NCBI RefSeq assembly: GCF_000143965.1
Contig: NC_014365.1
Location: forward strand, 3,591,732 to 3,655,731
Length of the DNA stretch: 64,000 nucleotides
Direction: 5' to 3'
From: Desulfarculus baarsii DSM 2075
GTDB lineage: Bacteria; Desulfobacterota; Desulfarculia; Desulfarculales; Desulfarculaceae
Positions 34,075 through 42,558 of this stretch are shown piece by piece. Each line of letters begins with the position of its first letter. Positions within the stretch are counted from its first letter, which is position 1. The translations under genes and the position numbers were made by a program. Below the pieces are notes generated by a model. It had not been told where the DNA came from. It saw nothing but the letters and a program-made list of their open reading frames with translations, and made no database searches.

Positions 34075-35424
34075 TCAGGCGGCGCGCTTGTTGCTCTGGC
34101 GCCAGACGCCCAGGTGCGCGGCCTGCTTGACCAGCTCGTCGCGGAAATCCGGGTGGGCCAGGCCGATCACCGCCTCGGCCCGCTCCCACACCGACAGGCC
34201 GTGCATGCGCGCCGCGCCGTATTCGGTGACGATGTAGTCGACCATCTGGCGGGGGATCGTCGTCACCGTGCTGGGCGCGAACTGGGGCACGATGCGGCTG
34301 CGTCGCCGGCCCTGCTTGTCCTGGTAGGTGCTGTGCAGACACAGGAAGCTCTGGCCGCCCTCGGACCACAGCGCGCCGGTGACGAAATCCCACAGCCCGC
34401 CATTGCCCGAGATCTGGCGCGGGCCGGAGCTTTCGGCGCTGACCTGGCTGAGCAGGTCGACCTCCAGCACGTTGCAGATGGAGACGAGCTTGTCGATGCG
34501 GGCCAGGCGGCGCGGATCGTTGGTGTAATCGACTGGATAAGAGGCCACCGCCGCGTTGCGGTCGAGAAAGTCGTAGGTGCGCTGATCGCCGATGGCAAAG
34601 GAAAACGGCACGCGGAAGCGGTCAAAGGCCTTCTTGGCCCCGGTCATGCGGCCCGATTCGATCATGTCGACAAAGGCCGGCACGAACATCTCGGTGTGGC
34701 CGCCCAAGTCCTTGAGATCGCTCTTGGCGATGAACCGGCCCACCGCGTCGGGGATGGCCCCGATGCCCAGTTGGATCACCGAGCCATCGCTGATGTGGCG
34801 CAAAACCAGCTCGGCGATGATCTCGTCCTCGCGCTTGAGCGGGGCCTGGGCCGCGATCATCGGGCCGTCGTCGGCCGGGCCGTGGACGATCAGGTCCACC
34901 TCGGAGATATGGATGGCCTCCTCCGAGCCGCCCAGGCACACGGGCAGCTTTTCGCACTCCTCGACGATGACCAGGTCGGTCTGGCCCAGGCGGGCGCGGA
35001 TGTCGGTGTTGGAGGGCCCCAGGTTGAACCAGCCGTGCTTGTCCATGGGGCAGACGCGCAGCATCGCCGCGTCGAAGCGCCGGCCGCCGAGGTTGCGCGC
35101 CACGTAGGGCGCGTAGTGGTACATCATCGGCACGTAGTGGGTGTTGTCGTTTCGCTCTTTGATCTGCCGGGTCAACTTGCTGAAATGCATGTCGTTGTAG
35201 GCGAACACGCCGGGGTGTTCACAGATGGCCGGGGCCGGCGGCAGGGTGCAGCAACCCAGCACCGACACATCATCGAGCTGGGCGGCCCGGGCGGCCAGGG
35301 CCCGGTCCAGGGCCAGGGGCCGGCCGTTGATCGGCCCATAACGCAGATAATCGCCGGAATGGACAACGCTCGCGGCCTTTTCGGCCGAAACCAGCTTCCG
35401 CTTGTACTCCGCCTGGTGCGACAT
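34075..35424 (-). CDS. Acetyl-CoA hydrolase/transferase family CoA-transferase (paralogue 2)
   Basis: 449 residues from ATG 35424, with AAGGGG upstream. It is collinear with the protein at 32442: MSHQAEYKRKLVSAE matches that protein's [11 protein letters not shown] start. It also has [27 protein letters not shown] with the candidate catalytic Glu, and [12 protein letters not shown]. Differences cluster in the N-terminal region (LRYGPINGRP instead of AYGFFNGKP) that contacts substrate in this family, consistent with different acid specificity. In anaerobes such enzymes balance CoA between fermentation or beta-oxidation products and acetate. Confidence 0.9.
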   Translation of the reverse strand: MSHQAEYKRKLVSAEKAASVVHSGDYLRYGPINGRPLALDRALAARAAQLDDVSVLGCCTLPPAPAICEHPGVFAYNDMHFSKLTRQIKERNDNTHYVPMMYHYAPYVARNLGGRRFDAAMLRVCPMDKHGWFNLGPSNTDIRARLGQTDLVIVEECEKLPVCLGGSEEAIHISEVDLIVHGPADDGPMIAAQAPLKREDEIIAELVLRHISDGSVIQLGIGAIPDAVGRFIAKSDLKDLGGHTEMFVPAFVDMIESGRMTGAKKAFDRFRVPFSFAIGDQRTYDFLDRNAAVASYPVDYTNDPRRLARIDKLVSICNVLEVDLLSQVSAESSGPRQISGNGGLWDFVTGALWSEGGQSFLCLHSTYQDKQGRRRSRIVPQFAPSTVTTIPRQMVDYIVTEYGAARMHGLSVWERAEAVIGLAHPDFRDELVKQAAHLGVWRQSNKRAA

Positions 35425-35457
35425 CGGCTGCTACCCCTTGCTGAAATTTCCCGGCCT

Positions 35458-35490
35458 GGCGCGCCGCGTTGCCGTTTGCAACGGCGCGCC
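35458..35490 (-). promoter_or_regulatory. mRNA 5'-terminal hairpin of CoA-transferase paralogue 2
   Basis: GGCGCGCCG plus TTGC pairs with GCAA plus CGGCGCGCC, with a 2-base bulge and 5-base loop. It begins within about 6 bp of the -10 box, so it should form at the very 5' end of the transcript, where such stems often protect mRNA. Confidence 0.5.
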
Positions 35491-35495
35491 AGAAA

Positions 35496-35523
35496 AGTAT
35501 AGCATCGCTGACCGGCCGTTCAA
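35496..35523 (-). promoter_or_regulatory. Sigma-70 promoter of CoA-transferase paralogue 2
   Basis: Minus-strand TTGAAC (35523-35518), 16-bp spacer, TATACT (35501-35496), identical -10 to that of paralogue 1. Confidence 0.55.
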
Positions 35524-35617
35524 TATATTTCGGCTGGTTTGTAGCTTTTTAATAGCTTGTAAGCAGCGGCATTGTGGCAGAATATAGGGTTTATACCCAG
35601 TGGGAAAACGTGTTTTT

Positions 35618-35992
35618 CTATGCCCCCCGCCGCAGCCGGAAGGCCTCCAGCGAGACCACCCGCAGGGCGCGCAGGCGTTTTTTGATCAAAAACGAAAGCG
35701 CTTCGCGGGCCGTGCGATAAAGCGCCAGTTCCTCGCGGCTGAGCGGCGGGCCCAACGCCCCGCGCCGCTCCTCCCGCCCAAGGCCGAAAATCGCCGCCAG
35801 CGCCGCCGCCAAGGCCAAGGCCAACCAGAACCAGATCGCCCAGGCTCCGCCATCGCCGACCGGCGGCAGGGCCTGGCTTTCCACGCCGGGCAGCGACGCC
35901 GGCGGCCCCGACGCACGGAAGGCGCAGCCGCCGGTCAACGCGCCGCACAACGCGGCCGCCGCCAAGCCACACTTCACCAAATGACCGCACAT
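35618..35992 (-). CDS. Small lipoprotein with one transmembrane helix
   Basis: 124 residues from ATG 35992, or 135 from ATG 36025; neither start has a strong ribosome site. A lipoprotein signal ends in LTGGC. After a Pro-rich linker comes one hydrophobic helix (AIWFWLALALAAALAAIFGL) and a basic, helical C-terminal tail (FLIKKRLRALRVVSLEAFRLRR). A lipid anchor plus a membrane helix is unusual topology. It lies immediately left of the phage cassette in the opposite orientation. I do not recognise the family, and it could equally be a host or phage moron gene. Confidence 0.5.
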   Translation of the reverse strand: MCGHLVKCGLAAAALCGALTGGCAFRASGPPASLPGVESQALPPVGDGGAWAIWFWLALALAAALAAIFGLGREERRGALGPPLSREELALYRTAREALSFLIKKRLRALRVVSLEAFRLRRGA

Positions 35993-36026
35993 CTTTTGGG
36001 TGATCCGCAAAGGAGATAAATTCATG

Positions 36027-36053
36027 TTGACAATCAACCATAACGGTTATAAT
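36027..36053 (+). promoter_or_regulatory. Promoter-like element upstream of the Mor-type activator
   Basis: Perfect consensus hexamers TTGACA (36027-36032) and TATAAT (36048-36053), but with a 15-bp spacer, shorter than optimal. The spacer and -10 contain the inverted repeat ATAACGGTTAT, a possible operator. Short spacers with good hexamers are typical of promoters needing an activator that twists or bends DNA. Confidence 0.5.
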
Positions 36054-36121
36054 TTTCAAGCGCCGACCCACCTAATATACGGGCCGCCCGCCATTGCATG
36101 AGCAGCGAAAGGAGATCGCAG

Positions 36122-36430
36122 ATGAACACGCAAAACAGCCCGACGAGAGACCTGGTGCCCCGCTGGATGCGCGAGGTCAGCCAGGAACAACTGCCGGAAG
36201 TGTATCAGGAAATGGCCGAGGTCATCGGCGTGGAGCCCACCATGCGCCTGGCCCAGGTCTTTTCGGGCAACAGCGTCTACTTTCCCAAGCTGGACCGCTC
36301 GTTGCTGGAGCTGCGCAACCAGGCCATCCGCCGCGACTTCAACGGGGCCAACATCAAGGAATTGGCCCGCCGCTGGGGCCTGAGCGCCCGCCACGTGCGC
36401 CACATCGTCAACCCGCCGCGCCACGCCTGA
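36122..36430 (+). CDS. Mor-family (Mu middle activator-like) transcription regulator
   Basis: 102 residues from ATG 36122, with AAAGGAGAT upstream; an ATG at 36098 in frame is less likely. It has the Mor/C pattern: EMAEVIGVEPTMRLAQVFSGNSVYFPK, then RNQAIRRDFNGANIKELARRWGLSARHVRHIV, a helix-turn-helix close to its C-terminus (quoted here in parts only as landmarks). In phage Mu, Mor and C switch on middle and late genes, including head genes. As the first gene of the cassette it is the natural candidate to control the packaging genes after it. Confidence 0.86.
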   Translation: MNTQNSPTRDLVPRWMREVSQEQLPEVYQEMAEVIGVEPTMRLAQVFSGNSVYFPKLDRSLLELRNQAIRRDFNGANIKELARRWGLSARHVRHIVNPPRHA

Positions 36431-36443
36431 TCCGCCGCTTGCC

Positions 36444-36470
36444 GCTCCCGCCTCACGTCCGGGCGGGAGC
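36444..36470 (+). terminator. Hairpin after the Mor-type gene
   Basis: Perfect 9-bp stem GCTCCCGCC/GGCGGGAGC with a 9-base loop, but without a T tract. It may end early transcription before the late phage genes start at 36602. Confidence 0.5.
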
Positions 36471-36601
36471 CGTCTCGCCGAAAGCCCTCCCCGCCATATT
36501 TTCCCGCGCCGCCTTGGCGGGCCAGCCCCCGCCTCGCCGCTAAGCTGCCTCCAGAAACCACGGCCCGGCACGGGGCCACCGCCCGCGAATGGAGGCATGC
36601 G

Positions 36602-36781
36602 GTGAACAATCTGACCTTGCAACGCACTTTTTGGGCCGGCGCGGCCTGCGCCCTGGTCGGCCCGGCGGCCTGGCTCTGCGGCCTGGGCGCGGGGGCCCAG
36701 GCGCTGGCCGTGGCCGTGGGCGGCTTGGCGCTGATGGCCTTGGCTGCCAATCCGCCGGCGCGGCGCGGGCGCGGCCGTTGA
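36602..36781 (+). CDS. Small phage membrane protein (holin-sized)
   Basis: 59 residues from GTG 36602, placed by GGAGG 6 bp upstream. Two hydrophobic helices (WAGAACALVGPAAWLCGLG and ALAVAVGGLALMALAA) end in a basic tail, PPARRGRGR. Size, topology and position next to a coiled-coil membrane protein fit a holin or holin-like protein, but no lysin gene is present. Its stop overlaps the next start (TTGA). Confidence 0.6.
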   Translation: MNNLTLQRTFWAGAACALVGPAAWLCGLGAGAQALAVAVGGLALMALAANPPARRGRGR

Positions 36782-37038
36782 ACGACGACGGCCAGACCAT
36801 GATCGCCGTGGAAAGCCTGCGCGGTCAACTGCGCCGGCTCGACACCGTGCTCAAGATGACCGTCGCCGAACAACGCCGCGTCAACGCCGAACTGACCGAA
36901 AAAATCAACCTTCAGGCCGCCAGGGGCGAGGCCTTCGACGCCCGCCTCGACCGCCTGGACAATCGCCTGGCCACCTACAGCGGCGGCTTGCTGGCCATCT
37001 GGCTGCTGATCCAGGCGGCGGACAAGTTGCTGAGGTGA
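36778..37038 (+). CDS. Small coiled-coil protein with C-terminal membrane helix (phage)
   Basis: 86 residues from TTG 36778 (coupled by TTGA) or 79 from ATG 36799. A long heptad-rich helix (LRRLDTVLKMTVAEQRRVNAEL, then FDARLDRLDNRL) leads into a C-terminal hydrophobic segment, LLAIWLLIQA. Comparable proteins in Mu-like phages and XhlA-type holin partners occupy this position. The specific family is not certain. Confidence 0.6.
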   Translation: MNDDGQTMIAVESLRGQLRRLDTVLKMTVAEQRRVNAELTEKINLQAARGEAFDARLDRLDNRLATYSGGLLAIWLLIQAADKLLR

Positions 37039-37041
37039 AGC

Positions 37042-37278
37042 ATGGACAAGACGTCGAGGCTCATCGCCAAAGGGCTCATCGAGGAAAAACGCGAACGCCT
37101 GGCCCGGATCGAGATCAAGGTCGAGAGGCTGATCAAGGACATCAACTATTACTTATATAACCTCGACGGCATCGAATCGATGCGCGTCGACCACGCCCAG
37201 CAGGCCATGGAGGAGCTGGTCGCCGCCGCCCGCGAGTACAAGGCCCTATCGGCCGAGCTGCGGGAGTTGCGCGCCTGA
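37042..37278 (+). CDS. Phage hypothetical protein, helical
   Basis: 78 residues starting MDKTSRLIAKGLIEEKRERLARIE. It is highly charged and helical throughout, with no recognised domain. Mu-like phages carry a small protein of this kind directly before the terminase small subunit. Its stop TGA overlaps the next ATG by 1 bp (TGATG), so expression is coupled. Confidence 0.65.
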   Translation: MDKTSRLIAKGLIEEKRERLARIEIKVERLIKDINYYLYNLDGIESMRVDHAQQAMEELVAAAREYKALSAELRELRA

Positions 37279-37733
37279 TGGCCAGACGCCAAGCCCAAAG
37301 CCCCGCCGACCGCGCCAACGCCCGGCGCATGTATCTGGCCGGGGCCGACGTGACCCAGATCGCCGCCGCCCTGGAGGCCAGCCCGGCCCAGGTCGAGGCC
37401 TGGAAGGCCACCGGCGCCTGGAGCGCCCGCCGTCAACACCGCCTGGCCGACCCCAGGGGCGCGGCCCAGGCCCTGCGCGAGTTGCTGGGCCAACGCGTCG
37501 AGGAGTTGCTGGCCCACGACGCCCTCGACGCCGCCGCCGCCGACGAACTGGCCAAGATCGGCGCGGTGGTGGCCAAACTGGAAGGCTGCGGCTACGACCT
37601 CAAGGCCGCCGCCGTGGAGGTGGCCGAGCGCCTGGCCGATTTCGCCGCCGGCCGCGAAAGCGACGTCGCGCGCCTGGCCTGGCTGGCCGATCTGCTCGAC
37701 GCCTTTTTCCTCGACCTGGCCCAGGGGGCCTGA
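37278..37733 (+). CDS. Terminase small subunit-like protein
   Basis: 151 residues. An N-terminal helix-turn-helix (RRMYLAGADVTQIAAALEASPAQVEAWK in pattern, with the core ADVTQIAAALE) would recognise phage packaging DNA. The rest is helical and probably forms the oligomer. It is immediately upstream of the large terminase, 2 bp away, the invariant position of small subunits. The Mu gp27/DUF1804-type family is the closest match by memory. Confidence 0.75.
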   Translation: MARRQAQSPADRANARRMYLAGADVTQIAAALEASPAQVEAWKATGAWSARRQHRLADPRGAAQALRELLGQRVEELLAHDALDAAAADELAKIGAVVAKLEGCGYDLKAAAVEVAERLADFAAGRESDVARLAWLADLLDAFFLDLAQGA

Positions 37734-37735
37734 GC

Positions 37736-39202
37736 GTGGCCGGGCGCATCAGCAGCTCCGGCTTTCGGGCCAGGGCCGCCGAGGTCGTGGGCCGGCTGCG
37801 CTTCGAGGTGGGGGCCTTTGGCCCCGAGGCCCCGGCCAAAGCGGAGCGCCTGGCCCGGGCCAAGGCTGATCCTTTCTACTTTTGCCAAAACTATCTGCCC
37901 CACTACTTCAGCCAGCCCTTCGCCGCCTTTCACCACGAGCTGATCGAGCTGATCGCCCCGCGCCACGCCGCCGCCGTCACCCCCGTGGCCGTGGCCGCGC
38001 CGCGCGGCTTTGCCAAGACCACCGTCGTCAGCTTCGGCTACGTGCTGCACCAGGCGCTGTTTGGCCTGCGGCGCTTCGTGGTGCTGGGCTCCGACACCGC
38101 CGACCTGGCCGGCGACCTGTGCAATTACATCCGCCTGGAGATGACCCACAACCCCCGCCTGCAACAGGACTTCGGCGCCCTGGCCAGCGTCCGCGGCGCG
38201 GCCGACGATTTCGTCACCGGGGCCGACACGCGCATCCTGGCCCGGGGCTCGGGCCAGCGCCTGCGCGGCCTCAAGCACGGCCGCCATCGCCCCGATCTGG
38301 TCATCCTCGACGACCTGGAAAACGACAAGAACGTCCAGAACCCGCGCCTGGTCCGCGAGAGCCTGGCCTGGGTTTTGGAGGCCGTCTATCCGGCCATCGA
38401 CCCCGGCGGCAGCTTGTTGATCATCGGCACCATTTTGGCCCAGCGCTCGGCCCTGGCCACGATGATCCATTCGTCGCGCGCGCCCTGGCGCGACTTCACC
38501 CGGCGGCTCTACCGGGCCATCCAGGCCGACGGAACCAGCCTCTGGCCCCAGCGTCACCCGCTGGAAGACCTGCTGCGCCAAAAACAATTGATGGGCTCGC
38601 GGGCCTTTAACAAGGAAAAACAAAACGAACCCCGCGACGACGAGGGCATGTTTCAGGAGCGCTGGATCCGGCCCTACGCCCAGGCCGAACTGGCCGGCAA
38701 ACGCCTGGCCGTGGCCGCCTTCCTCGACCCCTCGCTGGCCACCGGCGAGACCGGCGACTACAAGGCCCTGATCACCGTGGGCCTGGATCAGGCCCAGCAG
38801 GTCTTTTACGTGCTCGACGCCTTTATCCGCCGGTGCAGCCTGGACCAGTTGCTGCGCGCGGCCATCGCCCGCCACCGCCGCCACGGCTTTTTGCTCTTTG
38901 GCGTGGAGGACAACTTTTTTCAGCGCCTGCTGCTGGATGAACTGGCCCGGGCCGCCCGCCAAGAGGGCGTCAGCCTACCCTTGCGCGGGGTGACCCACCG
39001 CCTGGCCAAACAGACCCGCCTGGCCGGTCTGAGCCCGCTGGTCGAACGCGGGGCGCTGCGCTTTGTGCCCGAGCACTCCGATCAAGCGCTGTTGATCGAA
39101 CAGCTTTTGCATTTCCCTTCCCCCGGCGTCCACGACGACGGCCCCGACGCCCTGGAAGGGGCGGTGGGCCTGTTGCGGAGCACGGGCCCCAATGTTTGGT
39201 GA
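37736..39202 (+). CDS. Terminase large subunit
   Basis: 488 residues from GTG 37736. The ATPase half has APRGFAKTT (Walker A variant), a Walker B LVILDDLEN and IIGTIL (motif III). The nuclease half has FLDPSLATGETGDYKAL with the first catalytic Asp and HDDGPDALEGA with the last. All key residues look intact, so the packaging motor should be functional. It cuts and translocates DNA into the capsid through the portal. Confidence 0.92.
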   Translation: MAGRISSSGFRARAAEVVGRLRFEVGAFGPEAPAKAERLARAKADPFYFCQNYLPHYFSQPFAAFHHELIELIAPRHAAAVTPVAVAAPRGFAKTTVVSFGYVLHQALFGLRRFVVLGSDTADLAGDLCNYIRLEMTHNPRLQQDFGALASVRGAADDFVTGADTRILARGSGQRLRGLKHGRHRPDLVILDDLENDKNVQNPRLVRESLAWVLEAVYPAIDPGGSLLIIGTILAQRSALATMIHSSRAPWRDFTRRLYRAIQADGTSLWPQRHPLEDLLRQKQLMGSRAFNKEKQNEPRDDEGMFQERWIRPYAQAELAGKRLAVAAFLDPSLATGETGDYKALITVGLDQAQQVFYVLDAFIRRCSLDQLLRAAIARHRRHGFLLFGVEDNFFQRLLLDELARAARQEGVSLPLRGVTHRLAKQTRLAGLSPLVERGALRFVPEHSDQALLIEQLLHFPSPGVHDDGPDALEGAVGLLRSTGPNVW

Positions 39203-39209
39203 GGTGAAC

Positions 39210-40676
39210 ATGAAACGTCTGTTAGCCAAATTGAGGCCGACCAAACGCCGCGCCCTGGATCTGCCGGCCAGGCCCGTGGGCCCGCCGCCGTTTTTGGGCG
39301 GGCGGGGCCTGGGCGGCCGGGCCAGGCAGTTGGCCGCCTATCAGGGCTGGGTCTACGCGGCGGTGTCGCTGATCGCCGGGCGGGTCAGTGGGGTGCGGCT
39401 GCGCCTCTACGCCAGCGCCGCCGGCGGGCGGATCGAGCTGGAAGAACATCCCCTGCTGGAGCTTTTGGCCCGGCCCAACCCGATCATGACCGGCCGCCAG
39501 TTTCGCTTCACGGTCATGAGCCATCTGGATCTGACGGGCATGGCCTTCGTGCTGATCGCCCGCGATCGCCTGGGCCGGCCCGGCCAGCTCTGGCCGCTGT
39601 GCCCGGCCGATCTGCTGGAGATCACCACCGGCGGCGACACCAGCCAGGCCATCGCCGGTTTTGTCTTCAGCGGGCCGGGCGGCAAGCGCCAGACCCATCG
39701 CCCCGAGGACATTCTCTATTTTCGCCATCCCAGCCCCACCAGCCTGATCTATGGGGCCAGCCCCATCGAGGCCATGGCCCACGCCTACGACATCGACACG
39801 GCCGTGCGCATCTATCAACGCAATTTCTTTCACAATTCGGCGCGGCCCGAGGTCGTGTTGCAGACCGATCAGCGCCTGACCGAGGATGAGGCCCGGCGCA
39901 TCCTCACCCGCTGGAACCAAAAGCACCAGGGCCTGGAACACGCCTTCGAGCCGGCCATCCTCGACGCCGGCCTCAGCGCCCGGCCCCTGACCTACTCGGC
40001 CAAGGACATGGATTTCGTGGCCCTGGCCGGCTGGACCCAGGACAACATCCTGGCCGCCTATGGCGTGCCGGCCGGCAAGCTGGGCCTGGTCAAGGACGTC
40101 AACCGCGCCAACGCCCAAGGCATCGACATCACGTTTAATTCCGAATGCATCCAGCCCCGGCTGGCCCAGGTCGAAGACGTGCTCAACGCCTTTTTGTGCC
40201 CCCAGTTCGGCCCCGGCCTGACCTTGGCCCACGACAACCCCGTGCCCAGCGACCGCGCGCAGAACCACCTGGAAGCCATGCAGATGCTCGATCGCGGGGC
40301 CCTGACCATCAACGAGTTCCGCGCCAGCCTGGGTCGGCCTGCCGTGGCCTGGGGCGATCAGCCCGGCGGCGCGGCCCAGGGCCAAAGCGCCGAGGCGCTC
40401 AAGAAGGCCGCCGCGCGGGCCTGGCTGGGCTGGGCCGGACAGAGGCTGCGCGCCGCCTGGCCGGGCCTGGAAAGCCGCTTTCACGGCTGGTCGGCCGGGC
40501 GGGTGGCCGAGGAACTGCAACGCCGGCCCCAACTGCTGGAGGCCGCCGTCCCGCCCGGCGACGACGCGGCCGGCGCGCGGTTGAAGGCCGTTCTGGCCGG
40601 CTGCCTGGCCGAGGGCAAAACATTGGAGCAAACGCTCGAACTAATCGCCATCGTCACGGAAGGAACGAGCAAATGA
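39210..40676 (+). CDS. Portal protein, HK97 family
   Basis: 488 residues from ATG 39210, with GAGGTGA upstream. It matches HK97-type portals: AYQGWVYAAVSLIAGRVS, LLELLARPNPIMTGRQF, WPLCPADL, then ILYFRHPSPTSLIYGASPIEAM and YGVPAGKLGL (in pieces). It forms the dodecameric DNA entry pore. Its stop overlaps the protease start by 4 bp. Confidence 0.92.
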   Translation: MKRLLAKLRPTKRRALDLPARPVGPPPFLGGRGLGGRARQLAAYQGWVYAAVSLIAGRVSGVRLRLYASAAGGRIELEEHPLLELLARPNPIMTGRQFRFTVMSHLDLTGMAFVLIARDRLGRPGQLWPLCPADLLEITTGGDTSQAIAGFVFSGPGGKRQTHRPEDILYFRHPSPTSLIYGASPIEAMAHAYDIDTAVRIYQRNFFHNSARPEVVLQTDQRLTEDEARRILTRWNQKHQGLEHAFEPAILDAGLSARPLTYSAKDMDFVALAGWTQDNILAAYGVPAGKLGLVKDVNRANAQGIDITFNSECIQPRLAQVEDVLNAFLCPQFGPGLTLAHDNPVPSDRAQNHLEAMQMLDRGALTINEFRASLGRPAVAWGDQPGGAAQGQSAEALKKAAARAWLGWAGQRLRAAWPGLESRFHGWSAGRVAEELQRRPQLLEAAVPPGDDAAGARLKAVLAGCLAEGKTLEQTLELIAIVTEGTSK

Positions 40677-41260
40677 AACTGGTGCACAAGACCCTGGACT
40701 GCCAACTGGGCCAACTCGACGATCAGGCGCGGACCTTCTGGGCCGTGGCCTCCACCGATCAGGTCGACCGCCAAGGCGACTCCATCGACGCCGCCGGCTG
40801 GGACTTCGCCAACTTCCTGAACAACCCCGTCATTGCCTGGGCCCACGACTACAATCAGCCGCCCGTGGCCAAGGCCTTGGAATTGCGCGTGGAAAACGGC
40901 CGGCTGCTCTTTTTGGCCCAGTTCCCCACCGCCGAGGAATACCCCTTCGCCGACACTGTCTGGCGGCTCTACAAGGGCGGCTACATGCGCGCCTTTTCGG
41001 TGGGCTTCGCGCCCTTGCAGAGCCGCGTGGAGTCGCGCGTCATCGAGGGTCGCGCCGTCGCCGGCAACCATTACTTAAAGCAAGAGCTTTATGAGATCTC
41101 CTGCGTAACCCTGCCCGCCAACCCCGAGGCCCTGGCGACCCTGGGCGGCCTCGTTCGCCAACCCTTGCCCACGCCGCGCGGCGCGGCCCGCAAAGCCCCG
41201 GTCGGCGGGCTCATCGACCGGCTGGTTACGGCCAGCCTGGCCCGCCGACTGGATAACTAA
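40673..41260 (+). CDS. Prohead protease, HK97 family
   Basis: 195 residues from ATG 40673, with GGAAGGAACG upstream and a 4-bp overlap with the portal gene. It shows the U35 protease pattern: TDQVDRQGDSIDAAGWDF, then IAWAHDYNQPP with the catalytic His and YMRAFSVGFAP with the catalytic Ser, and LYEISCVTLPANPEAL. It cleaves scaffold segments from the capsid during maturation. Confidence 0.9.
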   Translation: MKLVHKTLDCQLGQLDDQARTFWAVASTDQVDRQGDSIDAAGWDFANFLNNPVIAWAHDYNQPPVAKALELRVENGRLLFLAQFPTAEEYPFADTVWRLYKGGYMRAFSVGFAPLQSRVESRVIEGRAVAGNHYLKQELYEISCVTLPANPEALATLGGLVRQPLPTPRGAARKAPVGGLIDRLVTASLARRLDN

Positions 41261-41290
41261 AGCATTCACTTTAACTTTGAGGAAACGACC

Positions 41291-42502
41291 ATGACCGACA
41301 AGGAAATCATTGCCGGATTCGAACGGGCCACCGGCCTGGAGTTGGACGAACACAAGCTGGCCAGCATGGTGGACCGCCGCGTGCAGAAAGCCCTGGCCGC
41401 CGTGGAGGCAAAAAGCGTCAACTTTGGCGCCGCCGGCGGCAAGGCCAAGGTGGGCCTGAGCAACTTCTTGGGCGACGTGCGCCGCCTGGGCATGGGCAAG
41501 GCCCCGCGTTCGCTGAGCGCGGCCGAACTGGTGCGAGCGGTGGCCCCGGCCAGCCTGGCCAAGGATCTGCGCGAGGGGGCCACCAGCGCCGGCGGCTATC
41601 TGGCCCCGGCCGAACAGGGCGGTGAGGTGCTGAATTTGGTCAACAATTTCAGCGCGATCAAAGGCCTGTGCCGCGAGGTGCCCATGCGCTCGCACCAGAT
41701 CACCTTCCCCACCGTCAGCGGCGGCTTGCAGGCCTATTGGGTTCCCGAGGCCACGGCCACCGAGGATCTGCTGCCCGACGGCGACAACCAGGCCAGTGGA
41801 GAAATCGTCCGTTCGGCCCCTGTTTTCGGCCAGTTGGCCATCACCAGCCACGTGCTGGCGGTCAAGGTGGTCGTCTCCAACCAACTTTTGGACGACGCCG
41901 ACCCGGCCGTGGACCAAATCCTGGCCGGGCTCTTCGCCGAGACCATCGGCAACGCCTTTGACGTGGCCTGCCTGCGCGGCGCGGGCTCGGCCAGCGACCC
42001 CATCAGCGGCCTGGCCAGCCTGATCAGCACCAACGCCTTGAGCGTCGCCGGCTCGTTGGACTTTGACGACGTGGCCGCCCTGATCTTCAGCGTCTACGAA
42101 AACGCGCCCCATGCCGCCCAAGTCCCGGTGGTCGGCCACGCCAAGGCCGAAAAAGCGCTGATGAAACTCAAAGACACCACCGGCGACTACATCTATCGCC
42201 AGCCCGGCCAACCCCGCGCCGAGGGCGAGGCGCGGCCGCTGATCTGGGGCGAGCCCTTTGTGCGCGACGCCAACGTGCTGACCAACCTGGGCGACAGCCA
42301 CGATCAGACGCGCCTGTTCGCCGGTGACTTCGCCGGTAGCGCCTTTGTCGGCGTGCGCCAAGGCCTGGTGATCAAAACCAACCCCTGGGCCGAGCCCTAC
42401 TTCAGCTTCAACCAGACCTGCTTCCTGGCCGAGGTGCGCATGGGCTTCGCCGTCAGTGACGAAAAACGCTTCGCCATGCTGAGCGCCGTGCCCACGGCCT
42501 AG
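41291..42502 (+). CDS. Major capsid protein, HK97 fold
   Basis: 403 residues from an ATG behind TTTGAGGAAAC. The first 90 or so residues are helical and charged, like a delta scaffold domain that the protease would remove. The shell domain starts around GATSAGGYLAPAEQGGEV, a standard HK97 start, and ends with FLAEVRMGFAVSDEKRFAML. It would build the icosahedral head. No decoration protein gene is adjacent. Confidence 0.92.
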   Translation: MTDKEIIAGFERATGLELDEHKLASMVDRRVQKALAAVEAKSVNFGAAGGKAKVGLSNFLGDVRRLGMGKAPRSLSAAELVRAVAPASLAKDLREGATSAGGYLAPAEQGGEVLNLVNNFSAIKGLCREVPMRSHQITFPTVSGGLQAYWVPEATATEDLLPDGDNQASGEIVRSAPVFGQLAITSHVLAVKVVVSNQLLDDADPAVDQILAGLFAETIGNAFDVACLRGAGSASDPISGLASLISTNALSVAGSLDFDDVAALIFSVYENAPHAAQVPVVGHAKAEKALMKLKDTTGDYIYRQPGQPRAEGEARPLIWGEPFVRDANVLTNLGDSHDQTRLFAGDFAGSAFVGVRQGLVIKTNPWAEPYFSFNQTCFLAEVRMGFAVSDEKRFAMLSAVPTA

Positions 42503-42558
42503 TCAAACGCCGGCCGGCCCGCCGCGCGCGGGTCGGCCCAACACGGGAGCCGATTGCC

